This document shows, one piece after another, positions 18,168 to 27,163 of a stretch of DNA of 64,000 nucleotides. The position numbers and the translations under genes are program-made. Under the pieces are notes generated by a model that saw nothing but the letters and a program-made list of their open reading frames with translations, was not told where the DNA came from and did no database searches. The stretch covers positions 1-64,000 of the forward strand of contig CALVLT010000005.1 of the NCBI GenBank assembly GCA_944340905.1, read 5' to 3'. Each line of letters begins with the position of its first letter. The first letter of the stretch is position 1. The DNA is from an uncultured Clostridia bacterium (GTDB taxonomy: Bacteria > Bacillota > Clostridia > Christensenellales > Borkfalkiaceae).

Positions 18168-20741
18168 ATGGGGCTTTCACCGATGATGGAACACTACCTC
18201 TCCATGAAGGAGAAGTATAAGGACTGCGTGCTCTTTTATCGCCTCGGGGACTTCTATGAGATGTTTTTTGACGACGCGGTGCGCGTCTCGAAGCTGCTCG
18301 ATCTCACCCTGACGGGCAGGGACTGCGGGCTGAAAGAACGCGCACCCATGTGCGGCATTCCCTATCATGCCGCCGACGCCTATATCGCAAAGCTCGTTTC
18401 GATGGGGGAGCGGGTCGCCATCTGCGAGCAGCTCACCGAACCTACGGCGGGCAAGGGCATGGTGGAGCGGGACGTCATCCGCGTCGTTTCGGCGGGAACG
18501 GTCATCGAGGAAAATCAGCTCGATGAAAAGCGCAGCAACTACATCGCCTGCGCCTGCAAGGTGCAAAGCGGCTATGCGCTCGCCTGGGCGGATATTACGA
18601 CGGGGGAGTTCTGTGCGGCGGCGGAGGACGGCAAGGACGGCGTGCTCTCCGCCCTCATCAACCTCTCGGTCGCCGAGGTCATCTGCAACGACGCGCTGCT
18701 CGTCGAAGTGAAGGAGGACGTGCAGGCGCAGCGCGCATCGCTCCCGCCCTTTTCCTGCTATCTTCCGCAGGCGTTCTTTGCTCCCGCGGCAAAGAGCAGC
18801 GTGCTCGGCCAGTTCAAGGCCGCCTCTCTCGAGGCGCTGGGGCTGGAGGGGAAAGAGGCGGTTGTCTGCGCGGCGGGCGCGCTCATCGAATATCTGCGCG
18901 ATACGCAAAAACACGCGCTCTCCAACCTCAACCGCCTGCGCCTGGTGGACGCGAAAAAGAGCATGACGCTCGACGCCACCGCCGTGCGCAACCTCGAACT
19001 GCTCAAAAACAATGCGGAGGGGAAGAAGTACGGCTCCCTCCTGTGGCTGCTCGACAAGACGCGCACGGGCATGGGGGCAAGAAAGCTCGTTGCCATGCTC
19101 AGCGCGCCCCTTTTGGAGAAGGAGGCGATCGAGCGCCGTCTGGACGCCGTGGAGGAACTGTATAAGGGCACCGTCGTGCGCATGGGCATTGCGGACATGC
19201 TGGGCGGTGTGCGCGATATCGAGCGGCTCACGGGGCGGGTCTCCAACGGCAATATCCAGCCGCGGGACTGCCTTTTGCTCGCAAGTTCGCTCGCCGCCGT
19301 ACCCAATCTGAAGTTTCAGCTCACGGGCTTTACGTCCGCGCTCCTGCGCGAGGTCTGCTCGGAACTTGTGGACACCGCGCCCGTGTGCAAGCTGTTGGAG
19401 AGCGCCATCGCGCCCGAGGCGACCACGCTCAAGGAGGGGAACTACATCCGCCGCGGTTACAACGAACAGCTCGACGAGCTGCGCGCTGTCAAGGATGACG
19501 GGAAGTCCCTCCTCCTCGCGCTCGAGACGCGTGAGCGGGAGCGCACGGGCATCCGCACGCTCAAGGTGGGCTATAACCGCGTGTTCGGCTATTATATCGA
19601 AGTGAGCAATTCTTTTAAGGACAAGGTACCGTATTCCTATGTGCCGCGCCAGACGCTGGCAAATGGCTTGCGTTATACTACCGAGGAGTTGAAGGAGCTG
19701 GAGAGTAAAATTCTGGGCAGCTCGGATGCGGCGGCGCGCCTCGAAGAACACCTGTTCGGCGAGATCGTTCAGATGCTCGCGCGCAACATTCCCGTGTTCC
19801 AGCGCATTGCGGAGGCGATCGCCACGCTCGACTGCCTCGTCTCGCTCGCCACCGTCGCAAAGGAGAACAAGTACTGCCGCCCCGAAATTGCCGAGGACGG
19901 CGCGCTGGAGATCGAGGAGGGGCGGCACCCCGTCGTCGAGGCCATCTCCAAGGAGCGCTTTGTGCCCAATGACTGCATGCTCGACAACGGCGACGCGCGC
20001 ACGATGATCATCACGGGACCGAACATGGCGGGCAAGAGCACTTATCTTAGGCAGGTCGCTCTCATCACGTTCATGGCGCAGATCGGCTCCTTTGTGCCCG
20101 CAAAGCGCGCCCGCGTGCCGCTCACCGACCGCATCTTTACGCGCATCGGCGCCAACGACAACCTCATTCTCGACAGGAGCACGTTCATGGTGGAGATGAC
20201 GGAAGTCGCCAACATCCTGCGCAACGCAACGCCGCGCAGCCTGCTCATCCTCGACGAGGTGGGGCGGGGAACGAGCACCTTTGACGGGCTGTCCATCGCG
20301 TGGTCGGTCATCGAATACCTCACGCAGAACGTGCGCGCCAAGACGCTCTTCGCCACGCACTTCCACGAGCTGACCGAGCTGGAGGGCAAGCTCGAGGGAG
20401 TGAAAAACTACAAGATCGGCGTGCGGGAGATCGGGGGCAGCATCGTATTTTTGCGCAAGATCGTGCGCGGCGGCGCATCGCGTTCCTTCGGCGTGGAGGT
20501 CGCGGCGCTTGCGGGCGTGCCCGAGGAAGTCACCGCGCGCGCCAAGGTCATATTAAAGGAACTGGAGCGCGGCGAAAAACGGCGCATCCGCGAACACGGG
20601 CAGGAGGTGCAGGAGCCGGAAGAAGAGGAACGCGCCGCTTTGCCCGATTTCAGGCAGGAGCTTGCGGAGCTTGACGTCAATCAGCTCACGCCCATGCAGG
20701 CGCTTGCGCTCATATCCGAATGGAAGGAGAAATATCAGTGA
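18168..20741 (+). CDS. mutS: DNA mismatch repair ATPase MutS
   Basis: MutS recognises mismatches and recruits MutL. In 857 residues the mismatch-binding FYEMF (Phe-x-Glu) is near residue 30. The central clamp is followed by the ABC-type ATPase with Walker A TGPNMAGKST, Walker B LLILDEVGRGTSTFDG and the FATHFHEL switch. The C-terminus is charged and ends EWKEKYQ. The length is normal for MutS1. Its last codons overlap the mutL start (GTGA) and also contain the mutL ribosome site AAGGAG, so the two are tightly coupled. Confidence 0.97.
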   Translation: MGLSPMMEHYLSMKEKYKDCVLFYRLGDFYEMFFDDAVRVSKLLDLTLTGRDCGLKERAPMCGIPYHAADAYIAKLVSMGERVAICEQLTEPTAGKGMVERDVIRVVSAGTVIEENQLDEKRSNYIACACKVQSGYALAWADITTGEFCAAAEDGKDGVLSALINLSVAEVICNDALLVEVKEDVQAQRASLPPFSCYLPQAFFAPAAKSSVLGQFKAASLEALGLEGKEAVVCAAGALIEYLRDTQKHALSNLNRLRLVDAKKSMTLDATAVRNLELLKNNAEGKKYGSLLWLLDKTRTGMGARKLVAMLSAPLLEKEAIERRLDAVEELYKGTVVRMGIADMLGGVRDIERLTGRVSNGNIQPRDCLLLASSLAAVPNLKFQLTGFTSALLREVCSELVDTAPVCKLLESAIAPEATTLKEGNYIRRGYNEQLDELRAVKDDGKSLLLALETRERERTGIRTLKVGYNRVFGYYIEVSNSFKDKVPYSYVPRQTLANGLRYTTEELKELESKILGSSDAAARLEEHLFGEIVQMLARNIPVFQRIAEAIATLDCLVSLATVAKENKYCRPEIAEDGALEIEEGRHPVVEAISKERFVPNDCMLDNGDARTMIITGPNMAGKSTYLRQVALITFMAQIGSFVPAKRARVPLTDRIFTRIGANDNLILDRSTFMVEMTEVANILRNATPRSLLILDEVGRGTSTFDGLSIAWSVIEYLTQNVRAKTLFATHFHELTELEGKLEGVKNYKIGVREIGGSIVFLRKIVRGGASRSFGVEVAALAGVPEEVTARAKVILKELERGEKRRIREHGQEVQEPEEEERAALPDFRQELAELDVNQLTPMQALALISEWKEKYQ

Positions 20742-22633
20742 ACATCCATGTTCTGCCGCCCGTCGTCTACAACAAGATCGCGGCGGGGGAGGTCGTTGAC
20801 CGCCCGTACTCCGTCGTCAAGGAGCTGGTGGAAAATGCCATCGACGCGGGCGCGACGCAAATCAATGTCGAGATCGAACAGGGGGGCAAGCGGCGCATCC
20901 GCGTCACCGATAACGGCGGCGGCATCGCCAAAGATGAACTTGCGCTCGCCTATTCTCCGCATGCCACCAGCAAATTGCAGACGGCGGACGACCTGTTTGC
21001 CATCCGCACGCTGGGGTTCCGCGGCGAGGCGATCGCCTCGGTCGCGGCGGTCTCGCGCATGCAGATTGTGTCGCGCACGCAGGAGGGGGAGGCGTATTCG
21101 CTCGCCTGTGAGGGGGGTGTGCTCGGCGACGTGCAGCCCGCTGCTGGCGCCGCGGGCACCGTCGTCACGGTGGACGATCTCTTCTTCAACGTTCCCGCCC
21201 GCCTGAAGTTTCTCAAGTCGGACGCGCAGGAGGAGGCGGACATCGGCTCCGTCATGGCGCGCTTTCTTCTCTCCCGTCCCGACATTGCGTTTGAATACAG
21301 TGCAGACGGCAAAAAGAAGTACCGCTCCTTCGGGGACGGGCTGTCCGCCGCGCTCGTCGCCGTATACGGGGCGGAGGCGCTTGCAAACTGCACGCAGATC
21401 AGGGCGGAAAAACACGGGATCAGGCTGCACGGATTTCTCGGCAACCGAAACTACTACAAGGCGAACCGCACCTATCAGAGCCTGTTCGTGAACGGGCGCT
21501 ATGTCGTCAATCAGACGGTGGGCGCGGCGCTCACGAACGCATATGCGAGCTATCTCATGAAGCGGCAGTATCCCTTCTATGTGCTCTTTCTCGACGTGCC
21601 GCCCGAGATCGTGGACGTCAACGTGCATCCCAACAAGGCGGACGTGCGCTTTGCGGACAATCAGGTCATCTACGGCTGCGTGTACTCCATCGTCTCCGCC
21701 GTGCTGGACGGCAATTCACGGGCGCTCGAATATCTCGTTAGCTCGCCGCAGACCGCACAAATCCCCGTGCGGGACACGCTTTCAAAGCAGCCGCCCCGTT
21801 TCGAGGCACCCTCCGCACAACAGGAACCTGCGCAGGCGCCCGCACAGACGCCCGTCATGAGCTACGCGCAGGCGAAGGAGCAGATCGCCTTCGACGTCAC
21901 CATTCCCAAGGGGCAGGAGCCGCACTTTCTCGACGATCCCGTGCGCATGGAGGTGCGCCAGCCTGCCCCGCGGCCTGCGCCCGCCGAGGACGTGTTTGCG
22001 CAGAATCAGCGCCTTTTGCGCGAGCAGGCGGCGCGTGCACGGCAGGAGCGCATCGACCCCGCCTTTCTCGAATACAAGGGCGAACTCTTTCAGACCTATC
22101 TCATCTATCAGGCGGGGGACTGTGCCTACTTCATCGATCAGCACGCCGCGCATGAGCGCGTTCTCTTCGATCGCCTGCAGGCGGCAATGGATGCGCGCAA
22201 GGTGGCGTCGCAGCCCATGCTCGTGCCCTTCGTGCTCACGCTGAATGCGCAGGAATTTGCCTTTCTCGAAAAAAATTTCCCCGTTCTGCGCGAACTGGGG
22301 TTTGAGATCGAAGAATTCGGGGATTCCAGCGTGCGCGTTCTCGCCGTTCCCGCCGACCTGATGGGGATGGACCTCAATGCATTTTTCGGCGAAGTGCTCT
22401 CCTCCATGGAGAGTCTGCGCGCCATCCGCCTTGTCGATCTTCTCAGGGACAGGCTGGCGACGGCGGCGTGCAAAGCGGCGGTGAAGGGGGGCGAGCGGCT
22501 GAGCGAAGAGGAGGTGCGCGCCCTCATCGAGCGCATGGACGGCGACGTGGGCATGAAATGCCCGCACGGCCGTCCGGCTGTCGTCAGAATGAAGAAGAGC
22601 GAATTTGAAAAGCTCTTCAAGCGCATCGTATGA
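20738..22633 (+). CDS. mutL: DNA mismatch repair endonuclease MutL
   Basis: MutL couples mismatch recognition to strand incision. The 631-residue protein has a GHKL ATPase half (KIAAGEVVDRPYSVVKELVE, DNGGGI, TLGFRGEAIASV) and a Pro/Gln-rich linker. The C-terminal half carries the metal-binding motif FIDQHAAHERVLFD, plus CPHGRPAV and an ACK motif. These mark the endonuclease type of MutL found in bacteria without MutH, although the last Glu of the canonical metal motif is Asp here. The start is taken as the GTG at 20738, eight bases after AAGGAG and overlapping the mutS stop. Confidence 0.96.
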   Translation: MNIHVLPPVVYNKIAAGEVVDRPYSVVKELVENAIDAGATQINVEIEQGGKRRIRVTDNGGGIAKDELALAYSPHATSKLQTADDLFAIRTLGFRGEAIASVAAVSRMQIVSRTQEGEAYSLACEGGVLGDVQPAAGAAGTVVTVDDLFFNVPARLKFLKSDAQEEADIGSVMARFLLSRPDIAFEYSADGKKKYRSFGDGLSAALVAVYGAEALANCTQIRAEKHGIRLHGFLGNRNYYKANRTYQSLFVNGRYVVNQTVGAALTNAYASYLMKRQYPFYVLFLDVPPEIVDVNVHPNKADVRFADNQVIYGCVYSIVSAVLDGNSRALEYLVSSPQTAQIPVRDTLSKQPPRFEAPSAQQEPAQAPAQTPVMSYAQAKEQIAFDVTIPKGQEPHFLDDPVRMEVRQPAPRPAPAEDVFAQNQRLLREQAARARQERIDPAFLEYKGELFQTYLIYQAGDCAYFIDQHAAHERVLFDRLQAAMDARKVASQPMLVPFVLTLNAQEFAFLEKNFPVLRELGFEIEEFGDSSVRVLAVPADLMGMDLNAFFGEVLSSMESLRAIRLVDLLRDRLATAACKAAVKGGERLSEEEVRALIERMDGDVGMKCPHGRPAVVRMKKSEFEKLFKRIV

Positions 22634-23529
22634 AACTCATTGCCGTCTGCGGCGCAACGGCGTCCGGAAAGAGCGCGCTCGCCGTCGAATGCGCGCGGCA
22701 TTTCGGCGGAGAGGTCGTCTCCTGCGATGCACTCCTTGTCTACCGCGGGCTGAACATCGGCACGGCAAAGCCGACGCACGAGGAGATGGGGGGCGTTGTG
22801 CATCACATGATCGACGTCGCCGACCCGTGCGAAAAGTTCTCCGTGCACGATTTTGAGACGCTCGCTCTGCTCGTCGTGGAAGATATTCTCTCGCGGGGCA
22901 AGGTGCCCGTCCTGTGCGGCGGAACGGGGTTCTACATGAATGCCATCCTGTTCCGCAGCGGGTTTGGCGGCACAGCGGCGGACGGCGCCGTGCGCGAAAA
23001 ATATGCGGCATATGCGCAGGAGCACGGCAAGCAAGCGCTGCATGATTTGCTTGCGCAGCGCGACCCCGAGAGTGCGCAAAAGCTCCATCCCAACGACGTG
23101 AGGCGCGTGGTGCGCGCGCTGGAAATTTTCGAGCTGACGGGCAGGAAGAAGTCCGAACAGAGGGACACCTTGCAACCGCGCTATCCCTATGCTGCATTTG
23201 CCGTTGGATGGGAGCGGGAGGCGCTGTATGAACGCATTGCACAGCGCACGCAGGCGATGCTCGATGCGGGTCTGGTGGACGAAGTGAAGGGGCTGCTCGC
23301 GGCAGGCGTTCCGCAGGATGCGCAGTGCATGCAGGCGATCGGCTATAAAGAGGTCGTTGAATGCCTGAAAAATCAAGATTCGCAGAGTACTATGCGTGAC
23401 ATAATACTAAAAAATACCCGCAATTACGCCAAACGGCAGTTGACTTTTTTCAAAAAAATGCCTGATTTGCATTGGCTAACGCCGTCCGCACCCGCGGAGG
23501 CGATCAAGGAGATCGAGAAGTATTTATGA
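22630..23529 (+). CDS. miaA: tRNA dimethylallyltransferase
   Basis: MiaA attaches a dimethylallyl group to A37 of tRNAs reading UNN codons. The 299-residue enzyme has the P-loop CGATASGKSAL, the HHMIDVADP motif, the GGTGFYMNA motif and the C-terminal NTRNYAKRQLTFFKKM. It overlaps mutL and the next gene by ATGA. Codons 253-260 contain a copy of the dispersed palindrome (23386-23408) in a segment whose protein length is normal, so it replaced or arose within coding sequence rather than lengthening it. The local AT content is clearly higher than in neighbouring codons. Confidence 0.95.
   Translation: MKLIAVCGATASGKSALAVECARHFGGEVVSCDALLVYRGLNIGTAKPTHEEMGGVVHHMIDVADPCEKFSVHDFETLALLVVEDILSRGKVPVLCGGTGFYMNAILFRSGFGGTAADGAVREKYAAYAQEHGKQALHDLLAQRDPESAQKLHPNDVRRVVRALEIFELTGRKKSEQRDTLQPRYPYAAFAVGWEREALYERIAQRTQAMLDAGLVDEVKGLLAAGVPQDAQCMQAIGYKEVVECLKNQDSQSTMRDIILKNTRNYAKRQLTFFKKMPDLHWLTPSAPAEAIKEIEKYL
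23386..23408. repeat. dispersed palindrome, copy 2 (inside miaA)
   Basis: The arms AGTACTATG (23386-23394) and CATAATACT (23400-23408) flank CGTGA. 20 of 23 positions match the copy at 28566-28588; all three differences are in the centre. Confidence 0.6.
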
Positions 23530-24782
23530 CAGTCGAAGAGAGAATTTCACAGGCAGAGGCGCGGCTCGCACCCATGTTTGCGCGCATCGACGAGATCGCG
23601 CTGTTCAACCAGGAAAAGGTGCTTTCCGCGTTCCGCAGCGAGCGGATCGCGCTGCGCCATTTTGCCGCGACCACGGGCTACGGCTATGGGGACGAGGGGC
23701 GGGACGCGCTCGGCAGGGTGTACGCCCGCGCCTTCGGGGCGGAGCGCGCCGTCGTCTCTCCCGCCCTTCTGAGCGGGACCCATGCGCTGACGGTGGCGCT
23801 GTTCGGTATTCTGCGCCCCGGCGACCGCGTTCTTTGCGTCAGCGGTTCGCCCTACGATACGCTGCGCGGCGTCGTCTGGGGGAAGGGGAACGGTTCGCTC
23901 GCCGATTTCGGGATCTCGTTTGAAACGGTCCTGCTCGACGAACACGGAAAGGTGGACCTCCCCGCCGTGCGCGCGGCACTGAAAGGGGGACAGTATAAAA
24001 TGGTCTACCTTCAGCGCTCGCGCGGCTATGAGCTGCGGGATTCCTTCACGGTGGACGAGATCGGCGCCGTGTGTTCGTTCGTCAGGGAGTGCGGCTTTGA
24101 AGGCTGTATCTTCGTCGACAATTGCTACGGCGAATTTGTCGAAACGCGCGAGCCGACGCAGGTCGGGGCGGACCTCATCGTCGGATCGCTCATCAAGAAT
24201 CCCGGGGGCGGGCTTGCGCCCACGGGCGGCTACATCGCGGGCGGAGCGCGCTATGTCGAACAGTGTGAAAACCGCCTCACCGCGCCGTCGGTGGGCGGTG
24301 AGGTCGGCTCCTACGCCTATGGTTACCAGCTCTATTATCAGGGCTTTTTCCTGGCGCCGCACGTCGTGGCGCAGGCGCTCAAGGGGGCGCTGCTTATCGG
24401 GCAGTGCATGGCGGAACTCGGCTATGAGAATTTCCCGTCCCTCGACAGGCTCCCCCCCGACATTACGCGCGCCGTGCGCTTTGATACCGAACGGCAGCTC
24501 ACCGACTTTATCCAGTCGGTGCAGGACGTCTCTCCCGTCGATTCCTTTGTGAAACTGGAGGCTTGGGACATGCCCGGGTATGACTGCAAGGTCATCATGG
24601 CGGCAGGAACGTTCAATTCGGGCGCGAGCATCGAACTCTCCGCCGACGCGCCCATCCGCCGGCCGTATGTCGCCTATTTTCAGGGCGGACTCACCTACGA
24701 GCACTGCAAGCTCGCCGTGCGGGAGGTCTTAAAGAAATTGGCCGAATCGGGCGATGAAACAAAAAACCTGCCGCAGGTGTGA
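23526..24782 (+). CDS. YnbB-like PLP-dependent enzyme (methionine gamma-lyase/aluminium-resistance family)
   Basis: This 418-residue protein belongs to the family annotated as aluminium resistance or methionine gamma-lyase-like, a fold-type I PLP enzyme group that sits beside miaA/hfq in many Bacillota. Visible motifs are TTGYGYGDEGRD near the start, the IFVDNCYGEFVE aspartate block and the likely Schiff-base lysine in GSLIKNPGGGLAPTGGYI. The substrate is unknown. It starts at an ATG overlapping the miaA stop; a longer frame from 23472 is inside miaA. No hfq gene lies between miaA and this gene, unlike the common arrangement. Confidence 0.88.
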   Translation: MTVEERISQAEARLAPMFARIDEIALFNQEKVLSAFRSERIALRHFAATTGYGYGDEGRDALGRVYARAFGAERAVVSPALLSGTHALTVALFGILRPGDRVLCVSGSPYDTLRGVVWGKGNGSLADFGISFETVLLDEHGKVDLPAVRAALKGGQYKMVYLQRSRGYELRDSFTVDEIGAVCSFVRECGFEGCIFVDNCYGEFVETREPTQVGADLIVGSLIKNPGGGLAPTGGYIAGGARYVEQCENRLTAPSVGGEVGSYAYGYQLYYQGFFLAPHVVAQALKGALLIGQCMAELGYENFPSLDRLPPDITRAVRFDTERQLTDFIQSVQDVSPVDSFVKLEAWDMPGYDCKVIMAAGTFNSGASIELSADAPIRRPYVAYFQGGLTYEHCKLAVREVLKKLAESGDETKNLPQV

Positions 24783-24895
24783 GTTTTCCCTCCTGCCGAA
24801 GGAGCAGAACGGGGAACGAGGGCAAGCCGGCGGCTCACAGAGGAAATGATGTGTTTCGCCCGGACAGGCAATCATGGGATATATCATCCTGAAAC
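24783..24895 (+). other. untranslated stretch with small hairpins, no RNA family recognised
   Basis: This 113-base stretch lies between the ynbB-like stop and a strong terminator hairpin. It contains CTCC-loop-GGAG and ATGAT-loop-ATCAT inverted repeats and could fold as a 3' leader or small RNA. I could not match it to 6S, SRP, riboswitch or other families. Confidence 0.25.
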
Positions 24896-24932
24896 AAATA
24901 AGAGCGTCGGCGGTGTGCCGGCGCTCTTATTT
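24896..24932. terminator. strong hairpin terminator between convergent genes
   Basis: The arms AAATAAGAGCG and CGCTCTTATTT enclose a further GGC/GCC stem. It can end transcription of the ynbB-like gene from the left and of the membrane protein gene from the right. Confidence 0.8.
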
Positions 24933-24993
24933 GTCCTGTGTTTGTCTGTTCAGTTGCTGCCCGATACAAAATCGCGGTAGTCCGCATGGTCTT

Positions 24994-25827
24994 TCATTCC
25001 TCTGCACGGTTCTCTTTCGTCCTGCGCGGCGCAAGATATTCGCCGACAGTTTCTCCGCGCACGCGCTCCGCGTTATTTTCGCGCAGGCGCGCTGCAAGGG
25101 TGAGCGGGAAATTTCTCCTTTTCAGCCGTTCGGTGCATTTTGCGGAATAGGCAAGAAAGATGAGGTAGATATACGGCATGCCGAGGTTGGTCTCCAACAG
25201 GGAGTTGGTGACGAGCGTCATCAGTTTGTCCGAGAAATTTTCAAACCCCGCGCTGCGGATACCGCCCAGGAGCAGCCCCGCCTCCCAGCCGAACTGCACG
25301 AGGATGCCGATGGCGAGCAGCCATAGAATGTTGATGCGCAGGGCGTTGTCCTTCTGAAACAAATTCCAGCCGATGAGGGCGGCATAGCCGACAAAGAGGA
25401 TGAGCGCCATCCAGCCGTGGTAAGCGTCCGTCGTGCGCTGGATGATGATGGGAGCCTGCCCTGCGCCGAACGTCGCCGCGAGCATCGGGCAGCACAGCCA
25501 CCAGAAGAGAATGAGCAGCGACCATTCGAGCAGATGCTTGTCCTTGGAGATCCACAGCCATATCCACACGAAATTGGTGAACCCGTAGCTCATCGACATC
25601 CACAGGAGTACCCAGAAGAGGTTCCCGCCCTCGATGGTGCGGGCGTGGAACACCAGGTGGAACAGCCCGTAGTCCACGGCAAAGTAGACAAAGCCGAAGA
25701 AAATGCCGACGAGTACCGTCATGTACTTTCCTTTCCACAGGAGAAGGGCGGCAAGCAGAACGAGAAAGGCGATGTCCAGCCAGATGTAGAGCGGAACGAA
25801 CTGCCTGCGCGCGATGATGTCATCCAT
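24994..25827 (-). CDS. multi-pass membrane protein of unknown function
   Basis: I do not recognise this 277-residue protein. It has roughly seven hydrophobic helices rich in Trp and Phe (for example FVWIWLWISKDK and LLILFWWLCC), and a basic, charged C-terminal tail of about 45 residues. The start is the ATG at 25827 behind AGAGGG, because a TTGACA/TATACT promoter lies just upstream (25858-25886) and would exclude the longer frame from 25941. It is transcribed divergently from the SPFH gene and is convergent to the ynbB-like gene. There is no enzyme-like motif visible. Confidence 0.75.
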   Translation of the reverse strand: MDDIIARRQFVPLYIWLDIAFLVLLAALLLWKGKYMTVLVGIFFGFVYFAVDYGLFHLVFHARTIEGGNLFWVLLWMSMSYGFTNFVWIWLWISKDKHLLEWSLLILFWWLCCPMLAATFGAGQAPIIIQRTTDAYHGWMALILFVGYAALIGWNLFQKDNALRINILWLLAIGILVQFGWEAGLLLGGIRSAGFENFSDKLMTLVTNSLLETNLGMPYIYLIFLAYSAKCTERLKRRNFPLTLAARLRENNAERVRGETVGEYLAPRRTKENRAEE

Positions 25828-25857
25828 AAATTCCCTCTTGTCATTTGTTTTGATTAC

Positions 25858-25886
25858 AGTATAACGCAAAGGGCGGCAATTGTCAA
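25858..25886 (-). promoter_or_regulatory. promoter of the divergent membrane protein gene
   Basis: On the minus strand TTGACA (25881-25886) and TATACT (25858-25863) are 17 bp apart, 31 bases before the chosen ATG. Confidence 0.8.
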
Positions 25887-25934
25887 CCGTGGGGAGGTCA
25901 GACAGATCGTCGAAAAAAATTTTGTTAGATTGTC

Positions 25935-25963
25935 TTGACAAACCCGAAAGGATGTGCTATGAT
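25935..25963 (+). promoter_or_regulatory. promoter of the SPFH operon
   Basis: TTGACA (25935-25940), 17 bp, extended -10 TGcTATGAT (TATGAT 25958-25963). The ATG follows at 26001 behind CGGAGGG. Confidence 0.8.
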
Positions 25964-25965
25964 AA

Positions 25966-25984
25966 TGATATCAAAATCATATCA
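25966..25984. promoter_or_regulatory. possible operator between -10 and start of the SPFH gene
   Basis: The inverted repeat TGATAT, seven bases, ATATCA covers the expected transcription start. The position suits a repressor site. The ribbon-helix-helix protein encoded at 28373 is a candidate ligand, by inference only. Confidence 0.35.
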
Positions 25985-26000
25985 CTTTCGGAGGGTACAT

Positions 26001-26930
26001 ATGGAAAAAGAGATCAGTGAGCGCCCCGCGCGCGAAAAAAACGGCTGGGTCATGCTCGTCGTGTTGCTGCTTTTGGTTGCGGCAGGGATCGCCATGTTTG
26101 CGTTCGGTGCGATCTATGTCAACGACATTCCCGCGTTTGCCGTGCTGATGGTGGCGGGCATGCTCCTTCTGATCGCCTGCATCATCATGCTGTGTGGCTT
26201 TAAGACGCTGCAGCCCAACGAGGCGTACGTCTTTACCTTGTTCGGCAAATACTACGGCTCGCTCAAGCGGGACGGCTTTTTCTGGGTGAATCCCTTCTGC
26301 GCGGGCGTCAATCCCGCCCGTGCCACGATGGGCTCGAGCGTGAAAAAGCTCTCATTGAAGGCGATGACGCTCAACAACGAAAAGCAGAAGGTGAACGACG
26401 AAGAGGGGAATCCCATCGAAATTTCCGTCGTCGTCATCTGGCGCATCACGAACACGGCGCGCGCCGTCTTTAACGTGGACAATTACATGGCGTACCTCTC
26501 CACCCAGTGCGACGCCGCCATCCGCCAGGTGGCGCGGCAGTATCCTTACGACGTCTCCACCAACGGCGACGAGAAATCGCTGCGCGGTTCGGCGCAGGAG
26601 ATCGCCGACGTGCTCAAGCAGGAAATTCAGACTCGCGCCGAGATGGCGGGCATTGAAATTCTGGAGGCGCGCATCTCTCACCTCGCCTATGCGCCCGAGA
26701 TCGCGGCGGCGATGCTGCAGCGCCAGCAGGCGTCCGCCATCATTGCGGCAAGGCAGAAGATCGTGGAGGGCGCCGTCTCCATGGTGAAGATGGCGCTCGA
26801 CAAGCTCTCGGATGAGCAGATCGTCGAGCTGGACGACGAGCGCAAGGCGCAGATGGTGAGCAACCTGTTGGTAGTGCTGTGCGGGAACAAGGATGCGCAG
26901 CCCGTCGTCAACAGCGGGAGCATCTACTGA
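26001..26930 (+). CDS. SPFH/Band 7 domain membrane protein
   Basis: The 309-residue protein has two hydrophobic segments (about 18-40 and 48-70), then an SPFH (stomatin/prohibitin/flotillin) domain beginning [21 protein letters not shown]. An alpha-helical part ([23 protein letters not shown]) follows, typical of the oligomerisation region. Such proteins form membrane microdomains or scaffolds and often respond to envelope stress. It starts at the ATG at 26001; the longer frame begins inside its promoter. It is followed without gap by a zinc-ribbon protein (TGATG), a membrane protein and a ribbon-helix-helix protein, an association seen with this SPFH subgroup in other Gram-positive bacteria. 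Confidence 0.87.
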   Translation: MEKEISERPAREKNGWVMLVVLLLLVAAGIAMFAFGAIYVNDIPAFAVLMVAGMLLLIACIIMLCGFKTLQPNEAYVFTLFGKYYGSLKRDGFFWVNPFCAGVNPARATMGSSVKKLSLKAMTLNNEKQKVNDEEGNPIEISVVVIWRITNTARAVFNVDNYMAYLSTQCDAAIRQVARQYPYDVSTNGDEKSLRGSAQEIADVLKQEIQTRAEMAGIEILEARISHLAYAPEIAAAMLQRQQASAIIAARQKIVEGAVSMVKMALDKLSDEQIVELDDERKAQMVSNLLVVLCGNKDAQPVVNSGSIY

Positions 26931-27163
26931 TGCGCTGTGAAAAATGCGGCTCTGCCGCGACGGTGGAGATCGTATTTGCGACGAGCGGCGGGCTGGTTGC
27001 GGTGCCGAAGGTGCAGCGGAAAAAACTGATCCCGAAATATTCCTATATGACGGGTCAGGCATGCACGGACTGCGGCGCGGTATTCAATATCCGCCTGAAT
27101 GAGCCGGAGAAGTTCAAGCCCTTCGTCGATTACGCGGCGCAGGTGAGAGGGGGCGGAAATTGA
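26930..27163 (+). CDS. small zinc-ribbon protein
   Basis: The 77-residue protein has one CxxC pair at the start (MRCEKCGS) and a second in the middle (ACTDCGAV), an arrangement that should bind one zinc ion as a ribbon. No other domain fits in this length. The ATG shares a base with the SPFH stop, so it is translationally coupled to it and probably works with it, perhaps as a protein adaptor. The function is unknown. Confidence 0.75.
   Translation: MRCEKCGSAATVEIVFATSGGLVAVPKVQRKKLIPKYSYMTGQACTDCGAVFNIRLNEPEKFKPFVDYAAQVRGGGN

Noticed and set aside
18177..20366. Minus-strand 729-codon frame opposite mutS
   Set aside because: It is an antisense shadow; mutS motifs are complete on the plus strand.
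24783..24895. 6S RNA or SRP RNA after the ynbB-like gene
   Set aside because: The closing stem of 6S RNA and the conserved SRP loop sequence are not found.
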